From positions 1 to 64,000 of the forward strand of contig JAJDAJ010000050.1 in the NCBI GenBank assembly GCA_029261925.1: a stretch of 64,000 nucleotides of DNA, given 5' to 3'. Below the pieces are notes generated by a model. That model had not been told where the DNA came from. It made no database searches and was given only the letters and a program-made list of their open reading frames with translations. Shown piece after piece: positions 26,182 through 33,556 of this stretch; the stretch's first letter is position 1, and each line of letters starts with the position of its first letter. Origin of the DNA: Deltaproteobacteria bacterium. GTDB taxonomy: Bacteria; Myxococcota_A; UBA9160; SZUA-336. A program made the translations under genes and the position numbers.

Positions 26182-27311
26182 ACCTGGCGCATCTGCTCGG
26201 CGGTCGTCTCCCAGCGGAAGCGCCTCGCCTGCTCGTGCCCGCGTCGGATCAGATCGTTCGCGAGTGCGGGATCGTCCAGCACGCGGACGATCGCCTTGGA
26301 CAGGCCCGCGATATCGTCGGGATCGACCAGGAGCGCGGCATCGCCGGCGATCTCCGGCAACGAGCCACAGGGGCTGCAGATCACGGGCGTGCCGCTGGCC
26401 ATGGCCTCGACCACGGGCAGGCCGAAGCCCTCGTAGCGAGACGGCAGTACCAGCAGGTCGGCGTCACGGTACGCGCCGAGCAGGGCAGCCTCGGACAGGT
26501 ACCCGGTCCAGCGCACGCGGTCCTCGATGCCCAGCTCGCGGGCGAGCGCGGGCGCCTCGGGGTAGCGCGCATCAGGCGATCCGGCGATCACCAGCTCGCA
26601 GGGGGGCAGGGCGGGGAGGGCCCCGGCGAAGGCGCGCACCAGCCCCTGCAGGTTCTTGTAGGGGTCCGCACGGCCCACATACAGGATCTGCCGGGGTGCG
26701 TCGGGCGGCCGCGCGGCCGGCCCGGCGGGCTCGAGGTAGCGCGCGGCCACGCCGCAGTACACGCGCCGCACGCGCGGGTGGCGCGCCGGATCGATGGCCA
26801 GCTCGTCGATCACGTCGCGCCGCGAGGACTCGCTGTCTGCGACGATGATGTCGGCGCGGCGGCCGATCTCGCGCATCAGCAGGCGGAACAGCGGCAGCGT
26901 GCGCCGCTTGCGGGAGCGCGGCGCGAAGTCCGGGAACTTGAGCGGGATCACGTCGTGCAGGGTGATCACGCACGCCGTCGGGCCACGCCGGTGACGCGGG
27001 AACGCGGCCAGCGGGATCGCGTAGTTCGGCGAGTGGTACACGTCGATGCCCTCGCGCCGCAGCAGTCCGGGCAGCCGCAGCTGGCTGGCCGGCGAGAACA
27101 GCCCGTAGTCCACGCGCAGCGTTCGCACGTGGGGCGCTGCGTCGGTTCCCGTCTCGAGCACGGTGCGCCGCAGCAGATCCTCGCGCTCGAACAGGAGCAC
27201 GTACTCGTCGGTCGGCTCGCCGCGCGCCAGCTGCGTCACCAGCTCGCGGGTGTAGGCGCCGATGCCGGAGATCTCCTCGAAGATCCACCGGGCGTCGATC
27301 AGCACTCTCAT
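26076..27311 (-). CDS. Family 4-type glycosyltransferase
   Basis: A 411-residue GT-B enzyme. The N-terminal MRVLIDARWIFEEISGIGAYTREL has the glycine-rich acceptor loop. The C-terminal nucleotide-sugar site includes YVGRADPYKNLQGLV and SRYEGFGLPVVEAMASGTP, with the EX7E glutamates. It should add a sugar to a lipid- or glycan-linked acceptor at the cytoplasmic side of the membrane. It is divergent from the gmd-like gene and belongs to the surface-sugar cluster. The ATG at 27311 starts the Rossmann strand; the upstream open frame is low-complexity noise. Confidence 0.9.
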   Translation of the reverse strand: MRVLIDARWIFEEISGIGAYTRELVTQLARGEPTDEYVLLFEREDLLRRTVLETGTDAAPHVRTLRVDYGLFSPASQLRLPGLLRREGIDVYHSPNYAIPLAAFPRHRRGPTACVITLHDVIPLKFPDFAPRSRKRRTLPLFRLLMREIGRRADIIVADSESSRRDVIDELAIDPARHPRVRRVYCGVAARYLEPAGPAARPPDAPRQILYVGRADPYKNLQGLVRAFAGALPALPPCELVIAGSPDARYPEAPALARELGIEDRVRWTGYLSEAALLGAYRDADLLVLPSRYEGFGLPVVEAMASGTPVICSPCGSLPEIAGDAALLVDPDDIAGLSKAIVRVLDDPALANDLIRRGHEQARRFRWETTAEQMRQVYREAAALPGGRGAWGAGDARRRRVKLQGPSGSAT

Positions 27312-27446
27312 CGCGCGGTGCTCCGTCGCGGACCCGGGTCCCGACTGCCCCCCTGCTCGTCGGGCACGCTGTTTTCTCGCTCCCCCGCTTGCGTCGCCCG
27401 GCTGCGCCGGGACTCGGACAGCGCGGGCGGCGGGCACTCGAGATGG

Positions 27447-27452
27447 TATCTT
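27447..27452 (+). promoter_or_regulatory. Possible -10 element for the sugar-nucleotide operon
   Basis: TATCTT in an A/T-rich spot between the divergent glycosyltransferase and the gmd-like gene, 44 bases before the ATG. No clear -35. Confidence 0.35.
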
Positions 27453-27496
27453 AGCGCGCCCGCGGACCGGCCCACATCGCCCACGCAGGAGACGGG

Positions 27497-28468
27497 ATGC
27501 TCGCAGTGATCACGGGGGTCGCGGGTCAGGACGGCTCGTACCTCGCCGAGATGTTGCTCGACCGGGGCTACCAGGTCGTCGGCGTGACCCGGCGCAAGGC
27601 GGTCGATCCGGGCCGGGAGAATCTCGCGGGCGTGCTCGGGCGCGAGGCCTTCACCCTGGTCGAGGGCGACGTGGCCGACTCGACCTTCGTGGGGCGGCTG
27701 CTGACCGATCGCCGGCCGCACGAGTACTACAACCTGGCGGCGCAGTCCCACGTCGGGCACTCGTTCGCGGAGCCGCTGACGACCTTCGCGGTCAACGCGC
27801 AGGCGGTGCTGCTCCAGCTCGAGCTGATCCGGCAGATCAGCCCCTTCACGCGCTTCTACCAGGCCTCCACCAGCGAGATGTTCGGCGGCATCGACTGCCC
27901 CGCCGAGGGGTACGACGAGGGCTCGCCCTTCCATCCGCGCTCTCCCTACGCGGTCGCCAAGGTCGCCGCCTACCACGCGGTGGTGAACTACCGCGAGGCC
28001 TACGACCTGCACGCGTCGAACGGCATCCTGTTCAATCACTCCTCGCCGCGCCGCGGGCTCGACTTCGCCACCCGGAAGATCAGCAGGGGCATCGCGTCCG
28101 TCAAGCGGGGTCTGGCTGATGCGGTGCACATGGGGGACCTGACGGCGTCGCGCGACGAGGGGTCCAGCCCCGACTACATGCGCGCCGCCTGGAAGATGCT
28201 GCAGCAGGACGAGCCCGGGGACTACGTGGTCGCCACCGGTGTCACGACGACGATCGAGGAGATGTTCCGCTACGTCTGCACGCTCGCGGATCTGGACTTC
28301 GAGAAGACCTACCGGCCGGACGAGCGCTTCCTGCGCCCCAGCGACGTGCCGCGCCTGGTGGGGAACGCCACCCGGGCGCGGGATCGGCTCGACTGGCAGC
28401 CGGAGTGCGACTGGCGGACGCTGCTGTGCAGCATGTACGAGAACGATCTGGCCGAGCTGGCAGGATGA
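27497..28468 (+). CDS. gmd: GDP-mannose 4,6-dehydratase-like NDP-sugar enzyme
   Basis: A 323-residue extended SDR. The NAD(P) loop is ITGVAGQDGSYLAEMLL, the catalytic Ser/Thr region STSEMFG, and Tyr-Lys is in SPYAVAKVAAYH. FNHSSPRRGLDFATRKIS and the YFRP-like YRPDERFLRPSDVP are typical of GDP-mannose dehydratases. It should convert GDP-mannose to GDP-4-keto-6-deoxymannose. It is a little shorter than the common 340-370 residues. CAGGAGA about six bases before the ATG supports the start. It is followed after 19 bases by a sugar C-methyltransferase, which suggests a methyl-branched 6-deoxy sugar as product. Confidence 0.85.
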   Translation: MLAVITGVAGQDGSYLAEMLLDRGYQVVGVTRRKAVDPGRENLAGVLGREAFTLVEGDVADSTFVGRLLTDRRPHEYYNLAAQSHVGHSFAEPLTTFAVNAQAVLLQLELIRQISPFTRFYQASTSEMFGGIDCPAEGYDEGSPFHPRSPYAVAKVAAYHAVVNYREAYDLHASNGILFNHSSPRRGLDFATRKISRGIASVKRGLADAVHMGDLTASRDEGSSPDYMRAAWKMLQQDEPGDYVVATGVTTTIEEMFRYVCTLADLDFEKTYRPDERFLRPSDVPRLVGNATRARDRLDWQPECDWRTLLCSMYENDLAELAG

Positions 28469-28487
28469 GCGCGATCTGAACGCCGTC

Positions 28488-29726
28488 ATGGAGATGTACA
28501 CCCGCATCGAACGCTGTCGGGTCGCCGGGAGCGAGCACCTCATCGAGGTCCTCGACCTCGGGCACCAGGCCCTCACGGGTGTGTTCCCGGTGGACGGCTC
28601 CGTCGAGGTGCCGTCGGGCCCGCTCAAGCTGGTCTGGTGTCCCGACAGCCGGCTGCTGCAGCTGGCGCACCGCTTCGAGCCGTCGCAGATGTACGGCGAG
28701 AACTACGGCTATCGCTCGGGCCTCAACGCATCCATGGTCCGGCACCTCGAGGCGCTGGTGCGCACGGCGCTGCGGCGCGTGGACCTGGTACCGGGCGACG
28801 TGGTTCTCGACATCGGCTCCAATGACTCGACCCTGCTGCGCGCCTACGAGGGGCTCGAGCTGCGCCGGGTCGGCATCGACCCGACTGCCGCCAAGTTCGC
28901 CCGCTACTACCCCGAGGACGTCGAGGTCGTGGCCGACTTCTTCTCGGAGGCGGCCTTTCGCAAGGCAGTGCCGTCGGGACAGGCGCGGATCGTGACCTCG
29001 ATCGCGATGTTCTACGACCTGGACGCCCCGGTGGAGTTCGCGCGCGAGGTGGCGAGCATCCTGGCGGACGACGGGATCTGGGTCTTCGAGCAGAGCTACA
29101 TGCCGGCCATGCTGCGGATGACCTCGTACGACACGGTTTGCCACGAACACCTCGAGTACTACTCGATGCTCTCGGTGCTGCCCGTGCTCGAGGCTGCCGG
29201 GCTCGAGATGATCGACGTGGCCACCAACGCGGTGAACGGGGGGAGCTTCACGGTGACGGCCGCCCGGCGCGGCAGCCGCAACCGGGTCAACGACGCCGTG
29301 ATCGAGTGGCTCGTCGACGTCGAGATGAAGATGGGTCTCGACACGCCGCGCCCCTTCCGCGACTTCGAGGAGCGCGTCTTCCGGCACCGGGAGAGCCTGC
29401 GCAGCCTGATCCTGGCGCTGCGCCGCGAGGGCAAGACCGTGGCCGGCTACGGCGCGTCGACCAAGGGGAACGTGCTGCTGCAGTTCTGCGGACTCGGTCG
29501 CGAGGAGATCTCCATGATCGGGGAGATCAACGAGGACAAGTTCGGCTCGGTCACGCCGGGGACCCGGATCCCGATCGTGCCCGAGCAGGAGGTGCGCGAG
29601 GCCCGACCCGACTTCATGCTGGTGCTCCCGTGGCACTTCCGCAACGGCATCGTCGAGCGCGAGCGCGAGTACCTGGAGTCCGGCGGGCACCTGATCTTTC
29701 CGATGCCCGACATCGAGATCATCTGA
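28488..29726 (+). CDS. Sugar C-methyltransferase (NovU/TcaB9-like)
   Basis: A 412-residue protein with the three-part layout of NDP-sugar C-methyltransferases: an N-terminal zinc domain, a central SAM domain (VVLDIGSNDSTLLRAYEG) and a C-terminal Rossmann-like domain (VAGYGASTKGNVLLQF). The catalytic-region motif SYDTVCHEHLEYYSM is present. Only Cys10 and Cys51 of the four zinc cysteines remain; their partners are Ala13 and Ser54. It should add a methyl branch to a 4-keto-6-deoxy sugar, most simply the product of the dehydratase just upstream. The ATG at 28488 has little Shine-Dalgarno support; a second in-frame ATG lies six bases on. Confidence 0.87.
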   Translation: MEMYTRIERCRVAGSEHLIEVLDLGHQALTGVFPVDGSVEVPSGPLKLVWCPDSRLLQLAHRFEPSQMYGENYGYRSGLNASMVRHLEALVRTALRRVDLVPGDVVLDIGSNDSTLLRAYEGLELRRVGIDPTAAKFARYYPEDVEVVADFFSEAAFRKAVPSGQARIVTSIAMFYDLDAPVEFAREVASILADDGIWVFEQSYMPAMLRMTSYDTVCHEHLEYYSMLSVLPVLEAAGLEMIDVATNAVNGGSFTVTAARRGSRNRVNDAVIEWLVDVEMKMGLDTPRPFRDFEERVFRHRESLRSLILALRREGKTVAGYGASTKGNVLLQFCGLGREEISMIGEINEDKFGSVTPGTRIPIVPEQEVREARPDFMLVLPWHFRNGIVEREREYLESGGHLIFPMPDIEII

Positions 29727-29738
29727 GGTGAGCCGGGT

Positions 29739-30464
29739 GTGCGCCGCGCCGCAGCTCGGGGGCGGGGCTCCGTCGTGATCGACGTGCTCCGCTCCGGCCG
29801 GCAGGTCGACGAGGCCGTGGAGTACCTGCGCTCCCGCGCGGTCCCGCTGCACGGCACGCGCTGGAAGAACTGGGATCATGCCCTGCTGCTGCGGCGGGCC
29901 GAGGCGCTGGGCGCCGACGCGGCAATCGCGGACCTCGGCTCCGGGCACGGCCACACGCTCGACGCGCTTCATGCCGCCGGCCAGCGCTCGCTGACCGGGA
30001 TCGACCTGCAGCTCCAGCGCTCGATGCGCCTGCGGCGTCTGGCCTGGTCGGTCGGGCTCGGGCGCTTCCGGCCGGCCTTCCTGATCCGCCAGGGCGACCT
30101 CACGCGCACGGGACTGCCGACCGCCTCGGTCGAGCTGGCGAGCTGCATCTCGGTGGTGGAGCACGGGGTCGATCTCGAGGGCTTCTACCGGGAGTGCGCG
30201 CGCATCCTCCGGCCCGGTGGCAGGCTGCTGGTGACCACCGACTACTGGCCCGAGAAGGTGGAGCCCCGGCGGCCGATCGAGCTCTTCGGACTCCCCTGGC
30301 GGGTCTTCGACGCGGAGGCGGTCGAGGCCATGATCCGGAGCGCCGCCGGCCACGGTCTGCACCTGCAGCGTCGGCCCGGCGATCTCGACGCGGGGGAGCG
30401 GGTCGTGTCGTTCGAGGGCCTCGAGTACACCTTCATCGCCCTGGACTTCGAGCGTGCCGCCTGA
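29739..30464 (+). CDS. Class I SAM-dependent methyltransferase
   Basis: A 241-residue protein with the SAM loop in IADLGSGHGHTLDAL, the acidic ribose contact in LTGIDLQ and the post-I motif around SCISVVEHGVDLEGFYRECARILRPGGRLLVTTDYW. It is of the Methyltransf_11/UbiE-like type. From its place between the sugar methyltransferase and a glycosyltransferase it probably modifies a sugar or lipid carrier in the same pathway. GAGGTG eight bases before GTG 29739 supports this start; GTG 29775 is an alternative that loses 12 residues. Its end overlaps the next gene by 11 bases. Confidence 0.8.
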   Translation: MRRAAARGRGSVVIDVLRSGRQVDEAVEYLRSRAVPLHGTRWKNWDHALLLRRAEALGADAAIADLGSGHGHTLDALHAAGQRSLTGIDLQLQRSMRLRRLAWSVGLGRFRPAFLIRQGDLTRTGLPTASVELASCISVVEHGVDLEGFYRECARILRPGGRLLVTTDYWPEKVEPRRPIELFGLPWRVFDAEAVEAMIRSAAGHGLHLQRRPGDLDAGERVVSFEGLEYTFIALDFERAA

Positions 30465-31551
30465 GCGAGACGCGCCGCTTCGTGTGCTCGCTCTGTGCGC
30501 CTCGTGGCCGCCCGATGCCTGCGGTGTGGCTGACTACTCGCGCGCCCTGTACTCGGCACTGCACCGTCGACCCGACGTGCACCTGCGCGTGCTGACCGCC
30601 AGCCACGCGCTCGACGATCCCTACCTGCTGCCCGCTCCCGACTGGACGGCCCGCAGCCTGGGCTGGGCCGCTGCGGCCATGCGCGCCGAGCGACCCGATC
30701 TGATCCACGTGCAGTACCCGATGCTGGGCAGCTCGCGCAGCTTCCTGGACCGCTGGCTGGCGCTGCTCGCGCGCGCGCGCTTCCGGATCCCCGTGGTCAG
30801 CACCCTGCACGAGCACCTGACCCGCTGGTGGGAACCCTCGCACCTGCTGGCGCGCCTGAGCTCGGCCATCGTCGTGGTGCGGCCGGACTTCGCCGAGCGG
30901 ATCGCGCGGACGCGGCTGACCCGCGGCCTGGCGTCGCGGATCCACCTGGTCCCCGGCGCCTCGTCGATCCCGCGCTCCAGCCTCGACGCCGCCGGGCGCG
31001 CGGCCCTGCGCCGCGAGCTGGGCGTGCCCGACGGCGCGCGACTGCTCGCCTACTTCGGCTGGCTGCTGCCCAACAAGCAGCCACACCTGCTGTTCGAGCT
31101 GGCCGATCCCGAGCGGGACTTCGTGGTGATCCTGGGCGGCGAGTACCCGGGCCACGCGAGCTACCGCGAGCGGGTCCAGGGTCTCGCGGCGGCTCCCGCC
31201 TGGCATGAGCGCTCGCGCGTGCTCGGCTTCGTCGAGCGCGAGCTTGCCGCGGACCTGCTCGCCGCTGCCGACCTGGTGGTGCTGCCCATCGAGGACGGGG
31301 GCGGGACGTGGAACAGCAGCGTCGCGGCCGCGCTCAACCAGGGCACGCCGGTGATCGCCTTCGACTCCGATGCGGCCCGCAGCGATCCCGAGGGGCTGCT
31401 GCTGCGGGTCCGCGATCGCGAGGAGATGCGTGGGCGGATCGCGGCCGGGGGCTGGAGCCGCGGCAGTCCGCGCGGCGGGAGCTGGGACGAGGTGGCCGCC
31501 GAGCACGTCCGGCTGTACCGGGACGCGGCCGGCGCGCGGCCGGCTAGCTGA
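30454..31551 (+). CDS. GT-B glycosyltransferase
   Basis: A 365-residue protein. The N-terminal domain opens with VLALCASWPPDACGVADYSRAL, a form common in glycosyltransferase family 4, followed by PDLIHVQYP. The second domain has LAYFGWLLPNKQPHLLFELA and the donor region DLVVLPIEDGGGTWNSSVAAALNQGTPVI. It should add a sugar during surface glycan or glycolipid synthesis. It starts inside the preceding methyltransferase gene, so the four genes from 27497 form one operon. The 3' end overlaps the convergent esterase by eight bases. Confidence 0.85.
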   Translation: MPPERDAPLRVLALCASWPPDACGVADYSRALYSALHRRPDVHLRVLTASHALDDPYLLPAPDWTARSLGWAAAAMRAERPDLIHVQYPMLGSSRSFLDRWLALLARARFRIPVVSTLHEHLTRWWEPSHLLARLSSAIVVVRPDFAERIARTRLTRGLASRIHLVPGASSIPRSSLDAAGRAALRRELGVPDGARLLAYFGWLLPNKQPHLLFELADPERDFVVILGGEYPGHASYRERVQGLAAAPAWHERSRVLGFVERELAADLLAAADLVVLPIEDGGGTWNSSVAAALNQGTPVIAFDSDAARSDPEGLLLRVRDREEMRGRIAAGGWSRGSPRGGSWDEVAAEHVRLYRDAAGARPAS

Positions 31552-32473
31552 ACGAGGCCTTCAGCCCGCTGCACGCCTGTGCGACGGCGTCGCGCGCCTG
31601 GGAGAGATCGAGCATGGCGAAGAAGCCGTGGATCACCCCGTCGTAGCGCCGCAGGTCCACCGCCACGCCCGCGTCGCGCAGGCGCTGCGCGTAGGCCTCG
31701 CCCTCGTCGCGCAGCGGGTCGAACTCGGCGGTGATCAGCGTGGCGGGGGGCAGCCCCGAGAGGTCGCTGGCCCGCAGCGGTGAGGCATGGGGGTTCTCGC
31801 CGTCCGCGGGCCGCTCGAGGTAGTGCTTCCAGAACCAGGCCATGGCGTCGCGGGTGAGCATGTAGCCGTCGGCGTTCTGCCGGTAGGACGGGGTGTCCAG
31901 CTCGTGATCGGTGACGGGGTAGACCAGCAGCTGGTGCACCAGCCCGGGCCCCCCGCGCTCGCGCGCCATCAGCGCGACCACCGCGGCCAGGTTCCCGCCG
32001 GCGCTGTCGCCGCCGATGGCGATCCGCTCCGGGTCCCCGCCCAGTCCGGCCGCGTTGCTGGCGGCCCAGCACGTGGCCGCGTAGCAGTCCTCGGGCGCGG
32101 CGGGAAAGCGGTGCTCGGGCGCGAGCCGGTAATCGACCGAGATCGTGATGCAGCCCGCACCGCTGGTCAGCAGCCGGCAGGTGCCGTCGTGCGAGTCGAG
32201 ATCGCAGAGCACGAAGCCGCCGCCGTGGAAGTACACGAGCACCGGGTGCGGTCCGGCGCCTCCGGGCCAGTAGATGCGCACCGGCACCTCACCGGCGGGG
32301 CCGGGGATGCTGCGGTTCTCGACCTTCGCGACCTCGGGGCCCGCGCCGCCCAGGGCCGGACCGGCCTCCTTCATCGCCTGGCGCAGCACGGCGGGCTCGA
32401 GCTTCAGCACGTCCTCGGAGAACGCACTCTTCTGCGGCTCGAGCAGCCGGGCCATCACGGGATCGAGGGGCAT
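31544..32473 (-). CDS. Alpha/beta hydrolase, hormone-sensitive-lipase family
   Basis: A 309-residue carboxylesterase. The oxyanion-hole motif is HGGGF, the nucleophile Ser is in GGDSAGGN, the acid in EFDPLRDEG and the His in VIHGFF. Family IV esterases hydrolyse short acyl esters in the cytoplasm; no signal peptide is present. DYRLAPEHRFPAAPEDC is the second family signature. Its ATG lies five bases after the stop of fbp, so the two are cotranscribed. Confidence 0.92.
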   Translation of the reverse strand: MPLDPVMARLLEPQKSAFSEDVLKLEPAVLRQAMKEAGPALGGAGPEVAKVENRSIPGPAGEVPVRIYWPGGAGPHPVLVYFHGGGFVLCDLDSHDGTCRLLTSGAGCITISVDYRLAPEHRFPAAPEDCYAATCWAASNAAGLGGDPERIAIGGDSAGGNLAAVVALMARERGGPGLVHQLLVYPVTDHELDTPSYRQNADGYMLTRDAMAWFWKHYLERPADGENPHASPLRASDLSGLPPATLITAEFDPLRDEGEAYAQRLRDAGVAVDLRRYDGVIHGFFAMLDLSQARDAVAQACSGLKASFS

Positions 32474-32478
32474 GGCTT

Positions 32479-33438
32479 CTACTCCTGCAGGTGGCCGAGC
32501 ACGCGCGCGACCTCTTCACGGGAACCGAGGATCACCGGGGTCCGCTGGTGGAGCTCGGCGGGCTCGACCTCGACGATCCGACCGCTGCCGGTCGTCGCCG
32601 TGCCGCCGGCCTGCTCGACCAGCATCGCCATCGGATTGCCCTCGTAAAGCAGCCGCAGCTTGCCGGACGGGGCCTGGGTCGTGGGCGGGTAGAGGAAGAC
32701 GCCGCCCTTGAGCAGCGTGCGGTGCACGTCACCGACCATCGAGCCGATGTAGCGGCTCGAGTACCCGCCGGCGTGCGCGTCATCGAGATAGCGCTGGTAG
32801 CCGCCCGGGAAGTCGTCGCGGTAGGCCTCGTTGAGCGAGTAGATCTTCCGGCTCGCGGGCAGCTGCAGACCCTGCTGCACCAGCACGAAGTCGCCGAGGT
32901 CGGGATCGAGCACGAACAGGTCCACGCCCTCGCCGAGCGTGAGCACCATCAGCACGGACGAGCCGTAGACCACGTATCCGGCCGCGAGCTGGCGCTCGCC
33001 GCGCTGCAGCACGCTCTCGTCGTCGTTGGGCAGGACGCTGAAGATCGTGCCGACGCTGACCGCGACGTCGATGTTCGACGAGCCGTCCAGCGGGTCGTAG
33101 ACGACACAGAAGCGGCCGCCGTCGCTCAGCGGCCGCACGGGCACGGCCTCGTCCTCCTCCTCGGAGGCACAGATGCCGACGCTCGGGCAGCGGCGCAGGC
33201 AGTGCAGCAGGACCTCGTTGGAGATCACGTCGAGCTTCTGCTGCGCCTCACCGTGAACGTTGTCGCCCCCGGCCTCCCCGAGCACGTCGGCCAGGCGCGC
33301 ACGGCGCACCTTGTGGGCGATCGACCGCGACGCCAGGGAGATCGCCCCGATCACGTCGATCAGCTCGGCGGCGTGCTCGAGCGCGAGCTTGCGGCTCACC
33401 AGGTGCTCTCGCAGCGTCGTCAGGTTCTCGTGGACCAT
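32479..33438 (-). CDS. fbp: Fructose-1,6-bisphosphatase, class I
   Basis: A 319-residue metal-dependent phosphatase of gluconeogenesis. Active-site motifs are the acidic SEEEDE, DPLDGSSNID (metal and substrate phosphate) and GNPMAMLVEQAGG. The family signature around KIYSLNEAYRDDFPGGYQRYL is present. It removes the 1-phosphate of fructose 1,6-bisphosphate. GGAGGGAGAGG lies upstream of the ATG at 33438; the frame above it is basic noise. A -10-like TACCAT lies about 60 bases before the start. Confidence 0.95.
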   Translation of the reverse strand: MVHENLTTLREHLVSRKLALEHAAELIDVIGAISLASRSIAHKVRRARLADVLGEAGGDNVHGEAQQKLDVISNEVLLHCLRRCPSVGICASEEEDEAVPVRPLSDGGRFCVVYDPLDGSSNIDVAVSVGTIFSVLPNDDESVLQRGERQLAAGYVVYGSSVLMVLTLGEGVDLFVLDPDLGDFVLVQQGLQLPASRKIYSLNEAYRDDFPGGYQRYLDDAHAGGYSSRYIGSMVGDVHRTLLKGGVFLYPPTTQAPSGKLRLLYEGNPMAMLVEQAGGTATTGSGRIVEVEPAELHQRTPVILGSREEVARVLGHLQE

Positions 33439-33496
33439 GGGCGGGCCTCTCCCTCCAGGGGCACGCCGGCGCGGGGAAGTCTGGCCGGACGGCCGC

Positions 33497-33502
33497 ATGG
33501 TA
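33497..33502 (-). promoter_or_regulatory. Possible fbp -10 element
   Basis: Reads TACCAT on the minus strand, 58 bases upstream of the fbp ATG, in the 118-base gap after the phosphatase gene. Confidence 0.3.
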
Positions 33503-33556
33503 GCCGCGACGGCGCCGCGCCGTCATCTGGAGGACCGGGAGCGGGGAGGCCGCCGC

